Source of the DNA: Acidisphaera sp. S103
GTDB lineage: Bacteria > Pseudomonadota > Alphaproteobacteria > Acetobacterales > Acetobacteraceae
Direction: 5' to 3'
Assembly: GCF_009765975.1 (NCBI RefSeq)
Contig: NZ_LMUJ01000104.1
Coordinates: 62,250-99,922, forward strand
Length of the DNA: 37,673 nucleotides
In this document: positions 23,996 through 32,686 of the stretch, one piece after another
How positions within the stretch are numbered: position 1 is the first letter of the stretch
How the letters are laid out: every line of letters starts with the position of its first letter
Translations under genes and position numbers: made by a program
The notes under the pieces: generated by a model
The model's database searches: none
What the model was told of the DNA's origin: nothing
What the model saw: only the letters and a program-made list of their open reading frames with translations

Positions 23996-25834
23996 ATGGC
24001 AATGAAACCTTCTCCGCGGATCGTCGCCAAGATCATCGCAAGCCTGGTGCTCGCCGGCGCGGCGTGGACGCTCATCGCGTCGCTGGTCTTCCTCGCTGGA
24101 ACACGACTGATCGGGTCCTTTGCGCACCCGTTCTATCAGTGGTGGACATACACATTATACGCCCCGCCGAACCCCGTCGTGACACTCTGGCTCAGGATCG
24201 GCGCCAGCGTGGCCTCTACCGTGGTGTTCGTGTTCGCAGCGGCCCTGATCGTTCGCGGCCGGACAAACGGCCCCTCTCTCCGACAGGGGTTCTTCAGCCG
24301 CACACCGCGGCCCATTCGTGGCGCCACGGACAATCACGGCCACGCCGACTGGCTCCCGATAACCAAAGCGCGGGACATCTTTCCCGGCCCCTCGGCGGCA
24401 TTCGGCGGTGTCGTGGTGGGCGAAGCGTATCGGGTGGATCAGGACAACGTCGCGTCCATGGCCTTCGACCCGGCGAACAGGGCAACCTGGGGAAAGGGCG
24501 GCAAGGCTCCGCTTCTTGTCGACCCCTGCCAGTCCGGCCCTACCCACAGCCTGGTGTTCGCCGGCGCCGGATCGTTCAAATCGACGTCCGCCGCCTCAAC
24601 CCTGCTCACCTGGACCGGCTCGGCTGTCGTCCTCGATCCCTCTGGCGAACTTGGTCCCATGCTGACCGCTGCGCGCGTTGAAATGGGCCATACGGTTCAT
24701 CAGCTCAGGTTGCGCGGAACGACCGGCTTCAATGTGCTGGACTGGATCGATATCGAATCCCCCCTCGCCGCCACGAATGTCCTGTCCGTGGTCGGCTGGG
24801 TGTGCGGTGACGGTCCGGCCGGCGGCGGGGGATGGAAGGACAAGGGGTCCGATTTCTTCGAGGCGCGCGGCCGCGCGATGGTGGCATGCCTGCTGTCGCA
24901 CATGCTGTGGGACCCTGTTCTACCCCCAGTGCTGAAGACGCTGCGCACGCTGCGGGCTGGTCTCGCGACACCTGAGATAGAAATGAAAAAGCTGCTCAAA
25001 GGTATCCACAAAGACAGCCGCAGCCCGCTTGCGCGCGACTTCGCCGGCACACTGATGGGCCTGGTGGATGAGACATTCTCCGGCGTCTATGCCAATGCCG
25101 ACGAAAGCACCTCTTGGCTGGCCAACCCCGCCTTCGCATCGATCGTCTCCGGCGATACCTTCCGGTCCCTTGATCTGCTTGGCGGCAAGGTGACGGTGTT
25201 CCTCGAGATCCCGCTCGCGGCGCTGCAATCCACCCCGGCCATTGGTCGGGTCGTGATCGGCGCCTTGCTCAACGCGGCCTATGAGGCGGATGGCCGGGTG
25301 AGAGGCCGAATCCTGTATCTGCTAGATGAAGCTGCCCGCCTCGGCCCGATGAAAATCCTCGAAACCGCGCGTGATGCCGGCCGGAAATATGGCATCACCC
25401 TCCAGCTGCTCTATCAGTCGGTCGGCCAGCTCGAGCGCCAATGGGGCCGGGACGGCAAGCGGGAATGGTATGATGGCGTATCGCACCGCGCCTACGCGGC
25501 CGTGCAAGACCTCGATACGGCCAGGGAACTGGAAGACACCTTTGGCCGCTACGCCGTCATGGCAACGTCAGAGGGCTCCAATCGAGGGTCGTCCGGCAAG
25601 TCGTTCGAGGTCGGCTCACGGTCACGCGGGGCCAACACCAGCTATCACGAGATCAGTCGTCCCCTGATCCGCCGCGAGGAGCTGATGAACGACTGCCGGA
25701 CCGATGAAGCGTTCGTCATTATCCGCGGCGCAAAGCCGCTCCGGTGCGGCCGGGCCATCTACTTCAGGCGGCCTGAACTGGCGGCGCGTGTCGCGGCCAA
25801 CAGGTTCGCCGGGCATGCTGCCACTGTCGATTAA
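23996..25834 (+). CDS. virD4: VirD4 coupling protein (T4CP)
   Basis: A 612-residue coupling protein that brings the relaxase-DNA complex to the secretion channel. Two N-terminal membrane regions (about 12-32 and 60-85) precede the ATPase domain. Walker A is FAGAGSFKSTSAASTLL near residue 189, followed by VVLDPSGEL. Walker B ILYLLDEAARLGPMKIL lies near 440, then GRKYGITLQLLYQSVGQLER. The C-terminal REELMNDCRTDEAFVIIRG is typical. Length is normal. It is the last large gene of the virB operon, 18 bases after virB11. Confidence 0.96.
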   Translation: MAMKPSPRIVAKIIASLVLAGAAWTLIASLVFLAGTRLIGSFAHPFYQWWTYTLYAPPNPVVTLWLRIGASVASTVVFVFAAALIVRGRTNGPSLRQGFFSRTPRPIRGATDNHGHADWLPITKARDIFPGPSAAFGGVVVGEAYRVDQDNVASMAFDPANRATWGKGGKAPLLVDPCQSGPTHSLVFAGAGSFKSTSAASTLLTWTGSAVVLDPSGELGPMLTAARVEMGHTVHQLRLRGTTGFNVLDWIDIESPLAATNVLSVVGWVCGDGPAGGGGWKDKGSDFFEARGRAMVACLLSHMLWDPVLPPVLKTLRTLRAGLATPEIEMKKLLKGIHKDSRSPLARDFAGTLMGLVDETFSGVYANADESTSWLANPAFASIVSGDTFRSLDLLGGKVTVFLEIPLAALQSTPAIGRVVIGALLNAAYEADGRVRGRILYLLDEAARLGPMKILETARDAGRKYGITLQLLYQSVGQLERQWGRDGKREWYDGVSHRAYAAVQDLDTARELEDTFGRYAVMATSEGSNRGSSGKSFEVGSRSRGANTSYHEISRPLIRREELMNDCRTDEAFVIIRGAKPLRCGRAIYFRRPELAARVAANRFAGHAATVD

Positions 25835-25868
25835 TTGAGCCTGTATCAACAACCCTTGGAGGTGTCCC

Positions 25869-26054
25869 ATGTCAGAGGAAGCCGCATCCGCCGATCTGCA
25901 AGCCGCCGCATATTGGCGGAATGTCGCTCGCTCCGATCGATCCGAACTAAACGTCGCGGTCACGAGGGTGAACGAACTGACGGCAGATGCGAAGCGGGAG
26001 GAAAAGGAACCGAACGAGGGGCCGCGCCGTGGCCGGAGGTTGGGCGCGGGCTGA
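25869..26054 (+). CDS. Small unknown protein after virD4
   Basis: A 61-residue protein preceded by an excellent ribosome site (GGAGGTG, 5 bases before ATG 25869). It is charged, with an N-terminal helix (SADLQAAAYWRNVARSDRSE) and a basic Arg-rich tail. I recognise no family. It follows virD4 by 34 bases on the same strand, so it is probably the last gene of the transfer operon. Confidence 0.6.
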   Translation: MSEEAASADLQAAAYWRNVARSDRSELNVAVTRVNELTADAKREEKEPNEGPRRGRRLGAG

Positions 26055-26386
26055 TATACCGGCCTATTCCTCTTTTGCGAGGGCCTTTTCGTCTGACCGC
26101 TTGGGCCGAATCAGCCTTCATTCGACCGGCTAGAGGCCGAGTTGAAACCGCGCCGCTGCCTGTCGTCTCAAAACCCCGGCGTTTCCGGTAGGCAGTGCAG
26201 GTCAAAACACCAGGCCAAAGCGTATTGAAGGGGTCGGAGCCATACACGCCCCAAAGGGGGGGTGCATGGTGAGCGGGATTGGAGTCAGCCAAGGGCAGGC
26301 GCTTTGCGGCTGACGAGCTTGCCCGGCAGCGGAGCGACTACTCTCGGAACGCGAATTAAAGAGCCGACGTTAGCGTCAGTTAGCGT
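26055..26386. other. Gap at the end of the transfer operon
   Basis: I see no gene between the last virB-operon gene and the convergent HExxH gene. It holds one weak terminator candidate (26061-26090) and a short GC hairpin around the run of seven G near 26250. Nothing else stands out. Confidence 0.45.
26061..26090 (+). terminator. Weak terminator candidate after virB operon
   Basis: CCTC (26069-26072) and GAGG (26079-26082) pair around TTTTGC, extended by GGC/GCC outside a bulge, and followed by TTTT. The position 7 bases after the last operon stop codon fits a terminator, but the stem is short. Confidence 0.3.
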
Positions 26387-27037
26387 TCAAGTAATGCCTT
26401 TGACATACCGACCAACGGCTTCATCAAATTGTGCCCTGACGTCCGCGCTTAGCTCGCCGCCCCCCAAACGTTGTCGGATATGCAGGAACAACTCCGTTGC
26501 CTCAAAGCAAATATCTTTTGTCTTCATCTCCACGGCAGCTTGAGCAGCATGAGCGGCAATTTCAAACTCATTGCTGTAGTAGATTTGATTGAGCTCATCC
26601 GCACTTGGGGGTCGTGAACCCAGGCTTTTTCTCCAGTCGGTCTGCTTCCGTGCGTAGGAGTTATAGTCGTCGACCCAATTCTGTTTTTGAAGCCAGTGGA
26701 CATACTCATGAACGGCCACGCCCGCGAGGTACGAAATGTGGCCCACACAGAATAACGATCCCTCTGTACTGGGTAGGCCAGTCACCGGTAGTGCTATAAC
26801 AATTTTTGTTAAGTTATGGACTGATTCAGTCTTCCAAAGGGCATTGATTCCTGAATGAAGATCGTGGATGACGCGATAATTACCGCGCGTAGTTATACCT
26901 TCTATTGGGAGGAGCGTTGCCGCTTCAACCAGGACCGGTCCGGTGGCAGCTCCCGCTCCCCACACAGCAGCTAGCTTTGTTGCCGCATCCAAATAACATC
27001 GAACAACCGCGCGGTCGATTGCAGGCTCTCTGAGCAT
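26387..27037 (-). CDS. Putative zinc metallopeptidase-like protein (HExxH)
   Basis: A 216-residue protein of no family I recognise. It contains VAVHEYVHWLQ, an HExxH zinc-binding motif with H110, E111 and H114. About 40 residues later, YYSNEFEIAAHAAQAA could supply a third ligand (E157, E159 or H163), in the gluzincin style. The rest is mixed alpha/beta with no signal peptide or membrane helix, so it would be cytoplasmic. I chose ATG 27037, with GGAG about 9 bases upstream, over GTG 27046. Base composition is lower in GC than the transfer genes, suggesting a separate origin. It converges with the virB operon. Confidence 0.7.
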   Translation of the reverse strand: MLREPAIDRAVVRCYLDAATKLAAVWGAGAATGPVLVEAATLLPIEGITTRGNYRVIHDLHSGINALWKTESVHNLTKIVIALPVTGLPSTEGSLFCVGHISYLAGVAVHEYVHWLQKQNWVDDYNSYARKQTDWRKSLGSRPPSADELNQIYYSNEFEIAAHAAQAAVEMKTKDICFEATELFLHIRQRLGGGELSADVRAQFDEAVGRYVKGIT

Positions 27038-27093
27038 TAGCTTCACTCCATTGGCGTTGATGTGGCCCTATTTATCCGATTTTGAATGACTGG

Positions 27094-27438
27094 GTCGTGT
27101 GCGGTCATACGGGGCCGCCCGAAGCGAGTCTGCGTCCTGAAACGAATGTCGGCTCCCCCGCCATCGAATCCTCAGTTCGACACTACATCCGCCGGCCACA
27201 ACGGCGGCCAGCCGTAGTCATTTCCGCTTCCCGTTCCCAGTGCTCCCGCACTCGCTCGGCCGCCGCTCGCATGGCTTTCCGCACCTGTGGGCCGATGTCC
27301 TTGATCCGCTGCATGAGATCGCGCCGTTCAGCGAACTCGGTCTCGGTCTCGGTCTCGGCAGCGGGTTGCAGGCCTGTCGCCTTCCCGTTGTCTCGCCTGC
27401 GTCGGAACGTTGCCGCCCAGGTGCTCTTCGCCTTGCCC
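27094..27438 (-). pseudogene. Duplicated 3' end of the relaxase gene
   Basis: This segment resembles 28238-28571 along its length, in the same orientation. It covers the last 80 or so codons of the MobF relaxase plus about 90 bases beyond the stop. The encoded tail LMQRIKDIGPQVRKAMRAAA parallels LMQRIKDIGPQVREAMRAAA of the full gene. Near 27340-27357 the hexamer GGTCTC is repeated in tandem, which adds about 12 bases compared with the intact copy. There is no relaxase or helicase domain, so it is a non-functional copy, although a frame of 100 codons remains open. Confidence 0.85.
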
Positions 27439-27596
27439 ACATTCATGATGTCGCAAGGCCTCCTTTTTTGGGCCAGAATATGCATGAGTGGCCGCCCGCA
27501 CCGAGAAAGGCGTTAGTCCACTCCCGCCAACGCCGGTCGTTCGTCGCGAATACCGCGAGCGGCGATAAAGTCCCACGGGCAGTCGACCGTGACATG

Positions 27597-27992
27597 CTAC
27601 GACCTTAGCTGCTGAGCCAGCATTTCCCCCTCGGGAGAAAGGACGAGTTCCCATCCATCCAGTTCGTCATCGGGCAAAATACTGACGAAACCGTGCGTCA
27701 CAAGATCAAGGCCAAACTCGCATGTATGTCTGAGTAATGTGTTTTGATCAGAAGGTTTCGCATCTTGGATGCGCCACAGTAGAGCTGCCTGATTGCTGGT
27801 TATCACACCTAGGAATTTTGGCCTTCTTCCCAATTTTTGCCCGGCTTGAGTATCAAGCATTGCCAGAACAATCCGTTGCGCATGCCGATCCAAGGGAGAA
27901 AAGGCGCCTGGATTGTTTTTTGCAATCCACAGAGCGATCAAGAACCCGTTCCGTGAGCGGTGCGCATAAGCGCGCGAAGCTATTGCCGTCAT
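27597..27992 (-). CDS. Unknown 131-residue protein, possible winged helix
   Basis: I do not recognise a family. The middle and C-terminal parts (TSNQAALLWRIQDAKPSDQN, LLRHTCEFGLDLVTHGFVSI, then DGWELVLSPEGEMLAQQL) resemble a winged helix-turn-helix with a beta wing, ending in a MarR-like final helix. ATG 27992 has a modest AGGGA site upstream. It lies in the roughly 800-base stretch between the two copies of the relaxase 3' end, so it probably arrived with, or caused, that duplication. GC content is lower than in the transfer genes. Confidence 0.55.
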   Translation of the reverse strand: MTAIASRAYAHRSRNGFLIALWIAKNNPGAFSPLDRHAQRIVLAMLDTQAGQKLGRRPKFLGVITSNQAALLWRIQDAKPSDQNTLLRHTCEFGLDLVTHGFVSILPDDELDGWELVLSPEGEMLAQQLRS

Positions 27993-28237
27993 TTAGTGGT
28001 CCCTTGCCCTCAATCACGAAACAATAGAATGTCACTCATATTTTGTCAACCACATTATGTGAGTGGTACGGCTGGCTCAGACGATGGATCGCAACACACG
28101 TTGGCTTCCAGGGCATCGGGGGTCATTAACTCCGGTTGTTCCGAACGACCGCACAGGTCCCAAACATGACCAGCGACCGATGGGATAGTTTGTCCGCTTT
28201 CGGGAACTCGATTGTTCGCCGTGAATAACCGGCTTGA
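27993..28237. promoter_or_regulatory. AT-rich leader with imperfect inverted repeat
   Basis: CACTCA and TGAGTG flank an AT-rich core between about 28033 and 28065, just upstream of the small minus-strand gene. This could be its promoter and operator. No gene is visible in the rest. Confidence 0.3.
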
Positions 28238-28327
28238 GTCGTGTGCGGTCATAAGGGGCCGTCCAAAGCAAGTCTGCATCCGAAACGAACATCGGTCCCC
28301 ATTGCCACCGAATCACCAGCTCGACCA

Positions 28328-31300
28328 CTACATCCGCCGCCCACGCCGGCGACCCGCCGTGGGCTTTTCCACTTCCCGTTCCCGGTACGCCTGCACTCGC
28401 TCGGCCGCCGCGCGCATGGCTTCCCGCACCTGCGGGCCGATGTCCTTTATCCGCTGCATGAGATCGCGCCGTTCGGCGACCTCGATCTCGGAAGCGGGTT
28501 GCAAGCCCCTCACCTTCCCGTCGTCTCGCCTGCTTCGGAACGTTGCCGCCAAGGTGCTCTTCGCCTTGCCCTCAACCGCGCGTTGCTCGAGCCGCTGCTT
28601 TCCGGCCTGCATCTTCTGGACGGTTCCCGTTCGCAGGTTTTCGGCGCGTGCGATCATCGCCAACGATCCTTCCTTGATTGGCTGGCGTGCAAAGTTCCGG
28701 GCCACATTCTCGATTACGTCACTCTCACGGAGCTGGCGCTTGTCACCAAGCGGCCGGCGGCCGGCGACCTCCTGCCGCTCTGCGCCATCCGAGATCACAA
28801 TGAATGACTGCTCGCGGTGCCGGCTGCCCGATGTGTACGCCCCGAAGGCGTTGACCTGACGCGAGCCGCCCGGCACGGCGAAGATATGCTCGCTGACCGT
28901 TGACCCCTGCCCCGTGTTGGTCGTCAGCACGTCGCCATAGGCCAGTCTGACGCGCCCGTTCGCCGCGCTGGTGAGGCTATCCCATTTCACCAACCCGTCC
29001 CGACCCGCCTTGGTCCGCAGCACCAGGCCCTCGGCGTTGACCTCGGCAACCACCAGGACAGTGCCGTTGCGACCGATGTTCCCACCCTTGCCGGTGTCGA
29101 GAAAGCGGGCATTGGTGCGCTCGAAGAGGCGCACCCGATCCCCCACAGCCAGTGGCAGGTCATAAGTTCGGGCTTCGGCCCCTGCCCCGCTCGCCGCTGG
29201 CACGGTGATCCGGTCGGCGCCGACTTCGCCCAACGCGCGCCGCTTATCTCGGATGGCCCTGCTGATCTGATGCGCGTCATGGTTGGTCGGCGCGCTGATC
29301 GAGATGGAAAACCGCTCCCGGCCAGCATTGGCCTCGCGCCGCTGCTGCCAGAGGTCGACGATATTTTGCACCGCTTCCTCGTAGCCGCCGGATGCCACAC
29401 GCAGGGTGCCATTTTCGAGCTTGCGCTGGACCGCCGCGGCGGTTTCCCCGTTGCGGAACATCAGGGTGGTTTCCCGCTCCTCCTGCTCCACCTGGCGCAC
29501 CGACCGCTCAAGAGTCGGGATCGCCGTCTCGCCCAGGGCACGGTGCAGCAAGTCCACGACGGCGCCAGCCTCCACACTCTGCATCTGCTTGGAATCGCCG
29601 ATGGCAACAATCTGGAAACCGTGCGCCTGCTGAGCGCGCAGCAGGTCATTGAGTTGGCGCGTGCCGAGCAGCCCCAGTTCGTCCACCACCACGACGGACC
29701 TGGTGTCAAGTTGGAGCCGACCCGTCTCAACGGATCTGAGGAAGCTCTCCACGGCCCGCGTGTTGCTGGCGGTGATCCCGGCTTCGGTGAGATCGTCGGA
29801 CTGACGCCACGCCAGGGCGATGCCGTGGACCGCGCGGCCATCTTGCTTCCAGGCATCCACCAGAGGCTTCAACAAGGTGGACTTGCCCGACCCGGCAACA
29901 CCGATCGCCACGGCGAGGCGACCGCCGGTGCCAAGCTGCTCCATCACCGCCCGCTGCGCCTTGCCGTGTTCGGAAGTGAAGTCGAGGTCGGGGAAGCGTT
30001 TCACCGCTGCTGCGATCTGCGCCGAGGTTAGGGCGGCCGTCCGGTCGTTGCCGGCCACCCGCGCGTTGGCGACCAGCACGCGCTCCTCGTCCCGGTGCAG
30101 GGCCGTCGTGATGCCGACCTTATCGCGGCCGTTTTCGCCTTTCACGTCGCCCCAGATCAGCGACGTGATTTTCCCGTGCTGCATCACGCCACGCTCGCGC
30201 ATGGCCTTCGTAATAGCGCTGACCTCGGCGGGCGATTCGACGCCGGAGGCGATCAGCCCCTTGGCTGCTGCAAGCCGGGCGTCAGCCCCCTCGACGGATG
30301 CACGGCGTTGCAGCTCCTTGTCGAACACCGGAAGTGCCGCCTGATAGGCAGTCTCCAGCCGGTCGTCACGGGAGGTTTCCGTGCGCTTCAGATCGGGCCG
30401 CAGGACGCTTCGGTGCTGGTAACCGATCTCAGCGGCGGCGCGCTGCCACGCCGCAGCGTCGCTCAAATCATCGGACTTCGCACCCCGCGGGTCCTGCACT
30501 CCCTGTTTAAGTAGGCCAACCTTCCGATCGGCATCCAACGTGTCCCAATCGAGACCCTGTTCGGCGGCATAGGCACGTGCCGCGACCGTCCCACCCAAGG
30601 TTCTTTTCGAAAAATGCTCGGTGACGCGCTCGGGCACGGCGGTCAGCCGGGCCATTTCTGTCCGGTCGTCGAGCACAACGTCCACCCCATGCTTGCGCAG
30701 ATTGGTGGCGAGATAGGCCTGATACAGCGCGCCCCACTCCTTCACGCGCCCGTCGAGCTGGTCGAGCCACAAACCGCCCATGCGGCCGGTTCCGGTGAGT
30801 ACGGCGTTGAAGACGGCGGTATGGGTATGCAACTGCATATCGCCGGCAACGCGGCCCATGGCGTTTTTGACGGTGTACAGCTCTGTGTACTCCTGCCCGC
30901 TCCTGTCGGTTTTGATGACTTCGACGGTCGGCCGCGCGGTGTAGTGGTCGAAGGACACCCAGCCGATCGAACCTGGCTCCCAGCCTTCCTGTCCGGCCTT
31001 GCCCTTCCTGGCGCGGCCGATCTGCGCCTCGATGTCCAGCATGACGCTGTTGATGGCGCCATGATGTGCCTGATGGATGATCCCGCGTTCGGCCTCGGTC
31101 GGCGCGAAAGCCCACGCAACCGAAACCGATTTCGGCGCGGAGAACGTCAGGTCGACATAACCAATCCGCGCCCGAGATGTGTCCATGCGCTCGTGATACT
31201 GTTTCGTGGTCAGTTCGCCGCCCGTGGCCGTCCGACCGGACAAGATATCCACGCGCTGCGCCGGGGTCAGCTCAGCATTCTTGGCCCCCAGAACGGACTG

Positions 31301-32059
31301 GAATCGTCGCAATGCCCTCTGTGCAGCTGCCACCGGCAGGATCGTTCCATCCACTTTTCGGCCGGCCAGGACGTTTTCAAGCTCGGCACGGGTCGGCATG
31401 CGGCTTTCATCCATCCCGAAAATCGTTCCGATGCCTTCTGTTCCGGCCTGCTGCTGCTTTCCCTTGATGTCACTGCCATCCGCGCGTTGGCCATTCAACA
31501 GGTTGGCGATCTCGGCTGCTGTCAGAGCCTTGACGGTGTCGATGCCAAGTCGCTCGGCAAGAGCCGGGTTCATGTCCCGGCGGGGTGTGGCCGTCGCACT
31601 GCTGTAGTCCTTGCCGGTGCGCGCCCGCTCGGCCGCGCTGTCGAGCCGCTCGCCAGCATCTCGTCCATCCTCGCCGGCCTGATCATGGCTGGTGCGGCGA
31701 AGCGACGCGACGGCCTCGTCCCGCTCCACCAGCCCCGCGGCAACGAACGCACCGAGTGCTCGGATCGTCAGCTCGCCCCGGGTCAACGTACGGCCCATGG
31801 CATCGGTGCTGCTCTCGGCCAATCGGCCGGCCTCTCGCGCCACCAGATCGTCAAGCCGCTCTTCGTTCGGAAACCGGCTGCCAGCCGCCTCGGCGTAGCG
31901 CGCCGCGGCGGCTTCGGCGGGAGTCGGCGGGCTAAGGCCCTGGTGATAGTACTCCGCCATCGCCGCCATCTCAGGCGACAGCGTCTGCTGCAACAGGTGC
32001 TCGCTCATGGCCCGCGCCGCTGAGGGCGCGCCCGCTGCACCAGTCCGGTAGGTCAGCAC
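28328..32059 (-). CDS. MobF family relaxase-helicase (TrwC/TraA-like)
   Basis: A 1243-residue conjugative relaxase that would nick oriT, stay linked to the 5' end and unwind the strand. The N-terminus has a tyrosine pair, Y37-Y38, in AMAEYYHQGL, the usual catalytic position in MobF. The TrwC domain runs from about 165 to 480. The metal-binding histidines are in MQLHTHTAVFN near 406-410, after the FSAPKSVSVAWAF signature. The RecD-like helicase follows: Walker A GVAGSGKSTLLKP near 718 and Walker B VVVDELGLLGTRQL near 790. A basic tail (GRRRGRRM) ends it. The start is GTG 32059, one base after the stop of the accessory gene. The relaxase gene's 3' end is duplicated at 27094-27438. Confidence 0.95.
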   Translation of the reverse strand: MLTYRTGAAGAPSAARAMSEHLLQQTLSPEMAAMAEYYHQGLSPPTPAEAAAARYAEAAGSRFPNEERLDDLVAREAGRLAESSTDAMGRTLTRGELTIRALGAFVAAGLVERDEAVASLRRTSHDQAGEDGRDAGERLDSAAERARTGKDYSSATATPRRDMNPALAERLGIDTVKALTAAEIANLLNGQRADGSDIKGKQQQAGTEGIGTIFGMDESRMPTRAELENVLAGRKVDGTILPVAAAQRALRRFQSVLGAKNAELTPAQRVDILSGRTATGGELTTKQYHERMDTSRARIGYVDLTFSAPKSVSVAWAFAPTEAERGIIHQAHHGAINSVMLDIEAQIGRARKGKAGQEGWEPGSIGWVSFDHYTARPTVEVIKTDRSGQEYTELYTVKNAMGRVAGDMQLHTHTAVFNAVLTGTGRMGGLWLDQLDGRVKEWGALYQAYLATNLRKHGVDVVLDDRTEMARLTAVPERVTEHFSKRTLGGTVAARAYAAEQGLDWDTLDADRKVGLLKQGVQDPRGAKSDDLSDAAAWQRAAAEIGYQHRSVLRPDLKRTETSRDDRLETAYQAALPVFDKELQRRASVEGADARLAAAKGLIASGVESPAEVSAITKAMRERGVMQHGKITSLIWGDVKGENGRDKVGITTALHRDEERVLVANARVAGNDRTAALTSAQIAAAVKRFPDLDFTSEHGKAQRAVMEQLGTGGRLAVAIGVAGSGKSTLLKPLVDAWKQDGRAVHGIALAWRQSDDLTEAGITASNTRAVESFLRSVETGRLQLDTRSVVVVDELGLLGTRQLNDLLRAQQAHGFQIVAIGDSKQMQSVEAGAVVDLLHRALGETAIPTLERSVRQVEQEERETTLMFRNGETAAAVQRKLENGTLRVASGGYEEAVQNIVDLWQQRREANAGRERFSISISAPTNHDAHQISRAIRDKRRALGEVGADRITVPAASGAGAEARTYDLPLAVGDRVRLFERTNARFLDTGKGGNIGRNGTVLVVAEVNAEGLVLRTKAGRDGLVKWDSLTSAANGRVRLAYGDVLTTNTGQGSTVSEHIFAVPGGSRQVNAFGAYTSGSRHREQSFIVISDGAERQEVAGRRPLGDKRQLRESDVIENVARNFARQPIKEGSLAMIARAENLRTGTVQKMQAGKQRLEQRAVEGKAKSTLAATFRSRRDDGKVRGLQPASEIEVAERRDLMQRIKDIGPQVREAMRAAAERVQAYREREVEKPTAGRRRGRRM

Positions 32060-32060
32060 C

Positions 32061-32420
32061 TCAGTGCTGCGTAGTCGCTGCGGTGGACCAATCCTTCAGG
32101 CTGGTCTCGAACTGCCGGCCGACCGCCCCTGGCAGCTCCGCCACCAGCGCGATCAGGCTCGTCTGGTTTGCGTCCATCTGCTGCACCCGGGCCGCGAGCG
32201 CCTCAAGCGCCTGGGCAACCGGTGACGGCCCAGCCTCCTCGGAGGCCGCTGCGAGAATGTCTGCCAGCATCTCCGACTGCGCCCGGTTGGCTGCCAGCAG
32301 CTCGTTCAGGACGGCCAGGATGGTCTGCTGAACCTCCCGGTGCTCCTCCAACCGCTCCGCAATCGCGGTCACGGTGTCGCCTATGTGGGCCAGGCTCACG
32401 CCGTCTTTCATCACTGTCAT
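32061..32420 (-). CDS. Relaxosome accessory-like coiled-coil protein
   Basis: A 119-residue, mainly helical protein: HIGDTVTAIAERLEEHREVQ, then ILAVLNELLAANRAQSEMLA and QALEALAARVQQMDANQTSL. There is no signal peptide or membrane helix. It is directly upstream of the relaxase gene, whose GTG follows its TGA by one base, so the two are co-transcribed and coupled. By position it parallels TraJ or TrwA, the small DNA-binding partners of relaxases, but I see no ribbon-helix-helix. I chose ATG 32420, with AAGGA upstream, over TTG 32441. Confidence 0.75.
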   Translation of the reverse strand: MTVMKDGVSLAHIGDTVTAIAERLEEHREVQQTILAVLNELLAANRAQSEMLADILAAASEEAGPSPVAQALEALAARVQQMDANQTSLIALVAELPGAVGRQFETSLKDWSTAATTQH

Positions 32421-32530
32421 TGTACGTCCTTGTATCTCCAAATCGACTACTCACGGTATCCTGATCCGCCGGGAAAGCCCGTGCCAAACGCGTCTATCCC
32501 ACGCGGCAATCGCTGACAAGAAACACCCGT

Positions 32531-32554
32531 CTAGGGTGACTTGGTCTGTAAGAG
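32531..32554 (+). repeat. 24-bp motif, copy 1, in candidate oriT
   Basis: This motif begins CTAGGGTGAC and ends GTCTGTAAGAG. It matches 35030-35053 at 20 of 24 positions, and all four differences are transitions. It overlaps the small hairpin and the nic-like sequence. Confidence 0.65.
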
Positions 32555-32592
32555 GCCGCCGAGTCGTCACATAAAACTCAACCTTACCAATG

Positions 32593-32648
32593 AAGATACG
32601 GTAACGGATACAATAACGGATACGCCACCTGGATACGAAAACGGATAC
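32593..32648 (+). repeat. Five phased direct repeats upstream of stbA-like gene
   Basis: Copies of AACGGATAC (some imperfect) end at 32599, 32611, 32623, 32636 and 32648, so the period is 12, 12, 13 and 12 bases. They lie 39 bases upstream of the StbA-like gene. The layout recalls the stbDR repeats of R388, which StbA binds to repress its operon and to place the plasmid in the cell. This is the most regular protein-binding array in the window. Confidence 0.7.
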
Positions 32649-32686
32649 GGAAATGGAGACAAAAAGGGTGACAGAAAACGTGAGGA

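Larger units (their letters stand above)
32442..32686. other. oriT: Candidate origin of transfer (oriT)
   Basis: This is the intergenic region between the leftward relaxase operon and the rightward StbA/B/C-like operon. That is where oriT lies in R388-like and RP4-like plasmids. It contains a small hairpin, CACCC-GTCTA-GGGTG (32524-32538), a following TTGGTCTGTAAG that resembles the R388 nic context (TTGTCTATAG), and five phased direct repeats (32593-32648). The location and structure are seen; the oriT role is inferred. Confidence 0.6.

Noticed and set aside
30614..32023. 469-codon plus-strand frame opposite the relaxase
   Set aside because: It is antisense to well-conserved MobF coding sequence; long shadows are expected in GC-rich DNA.
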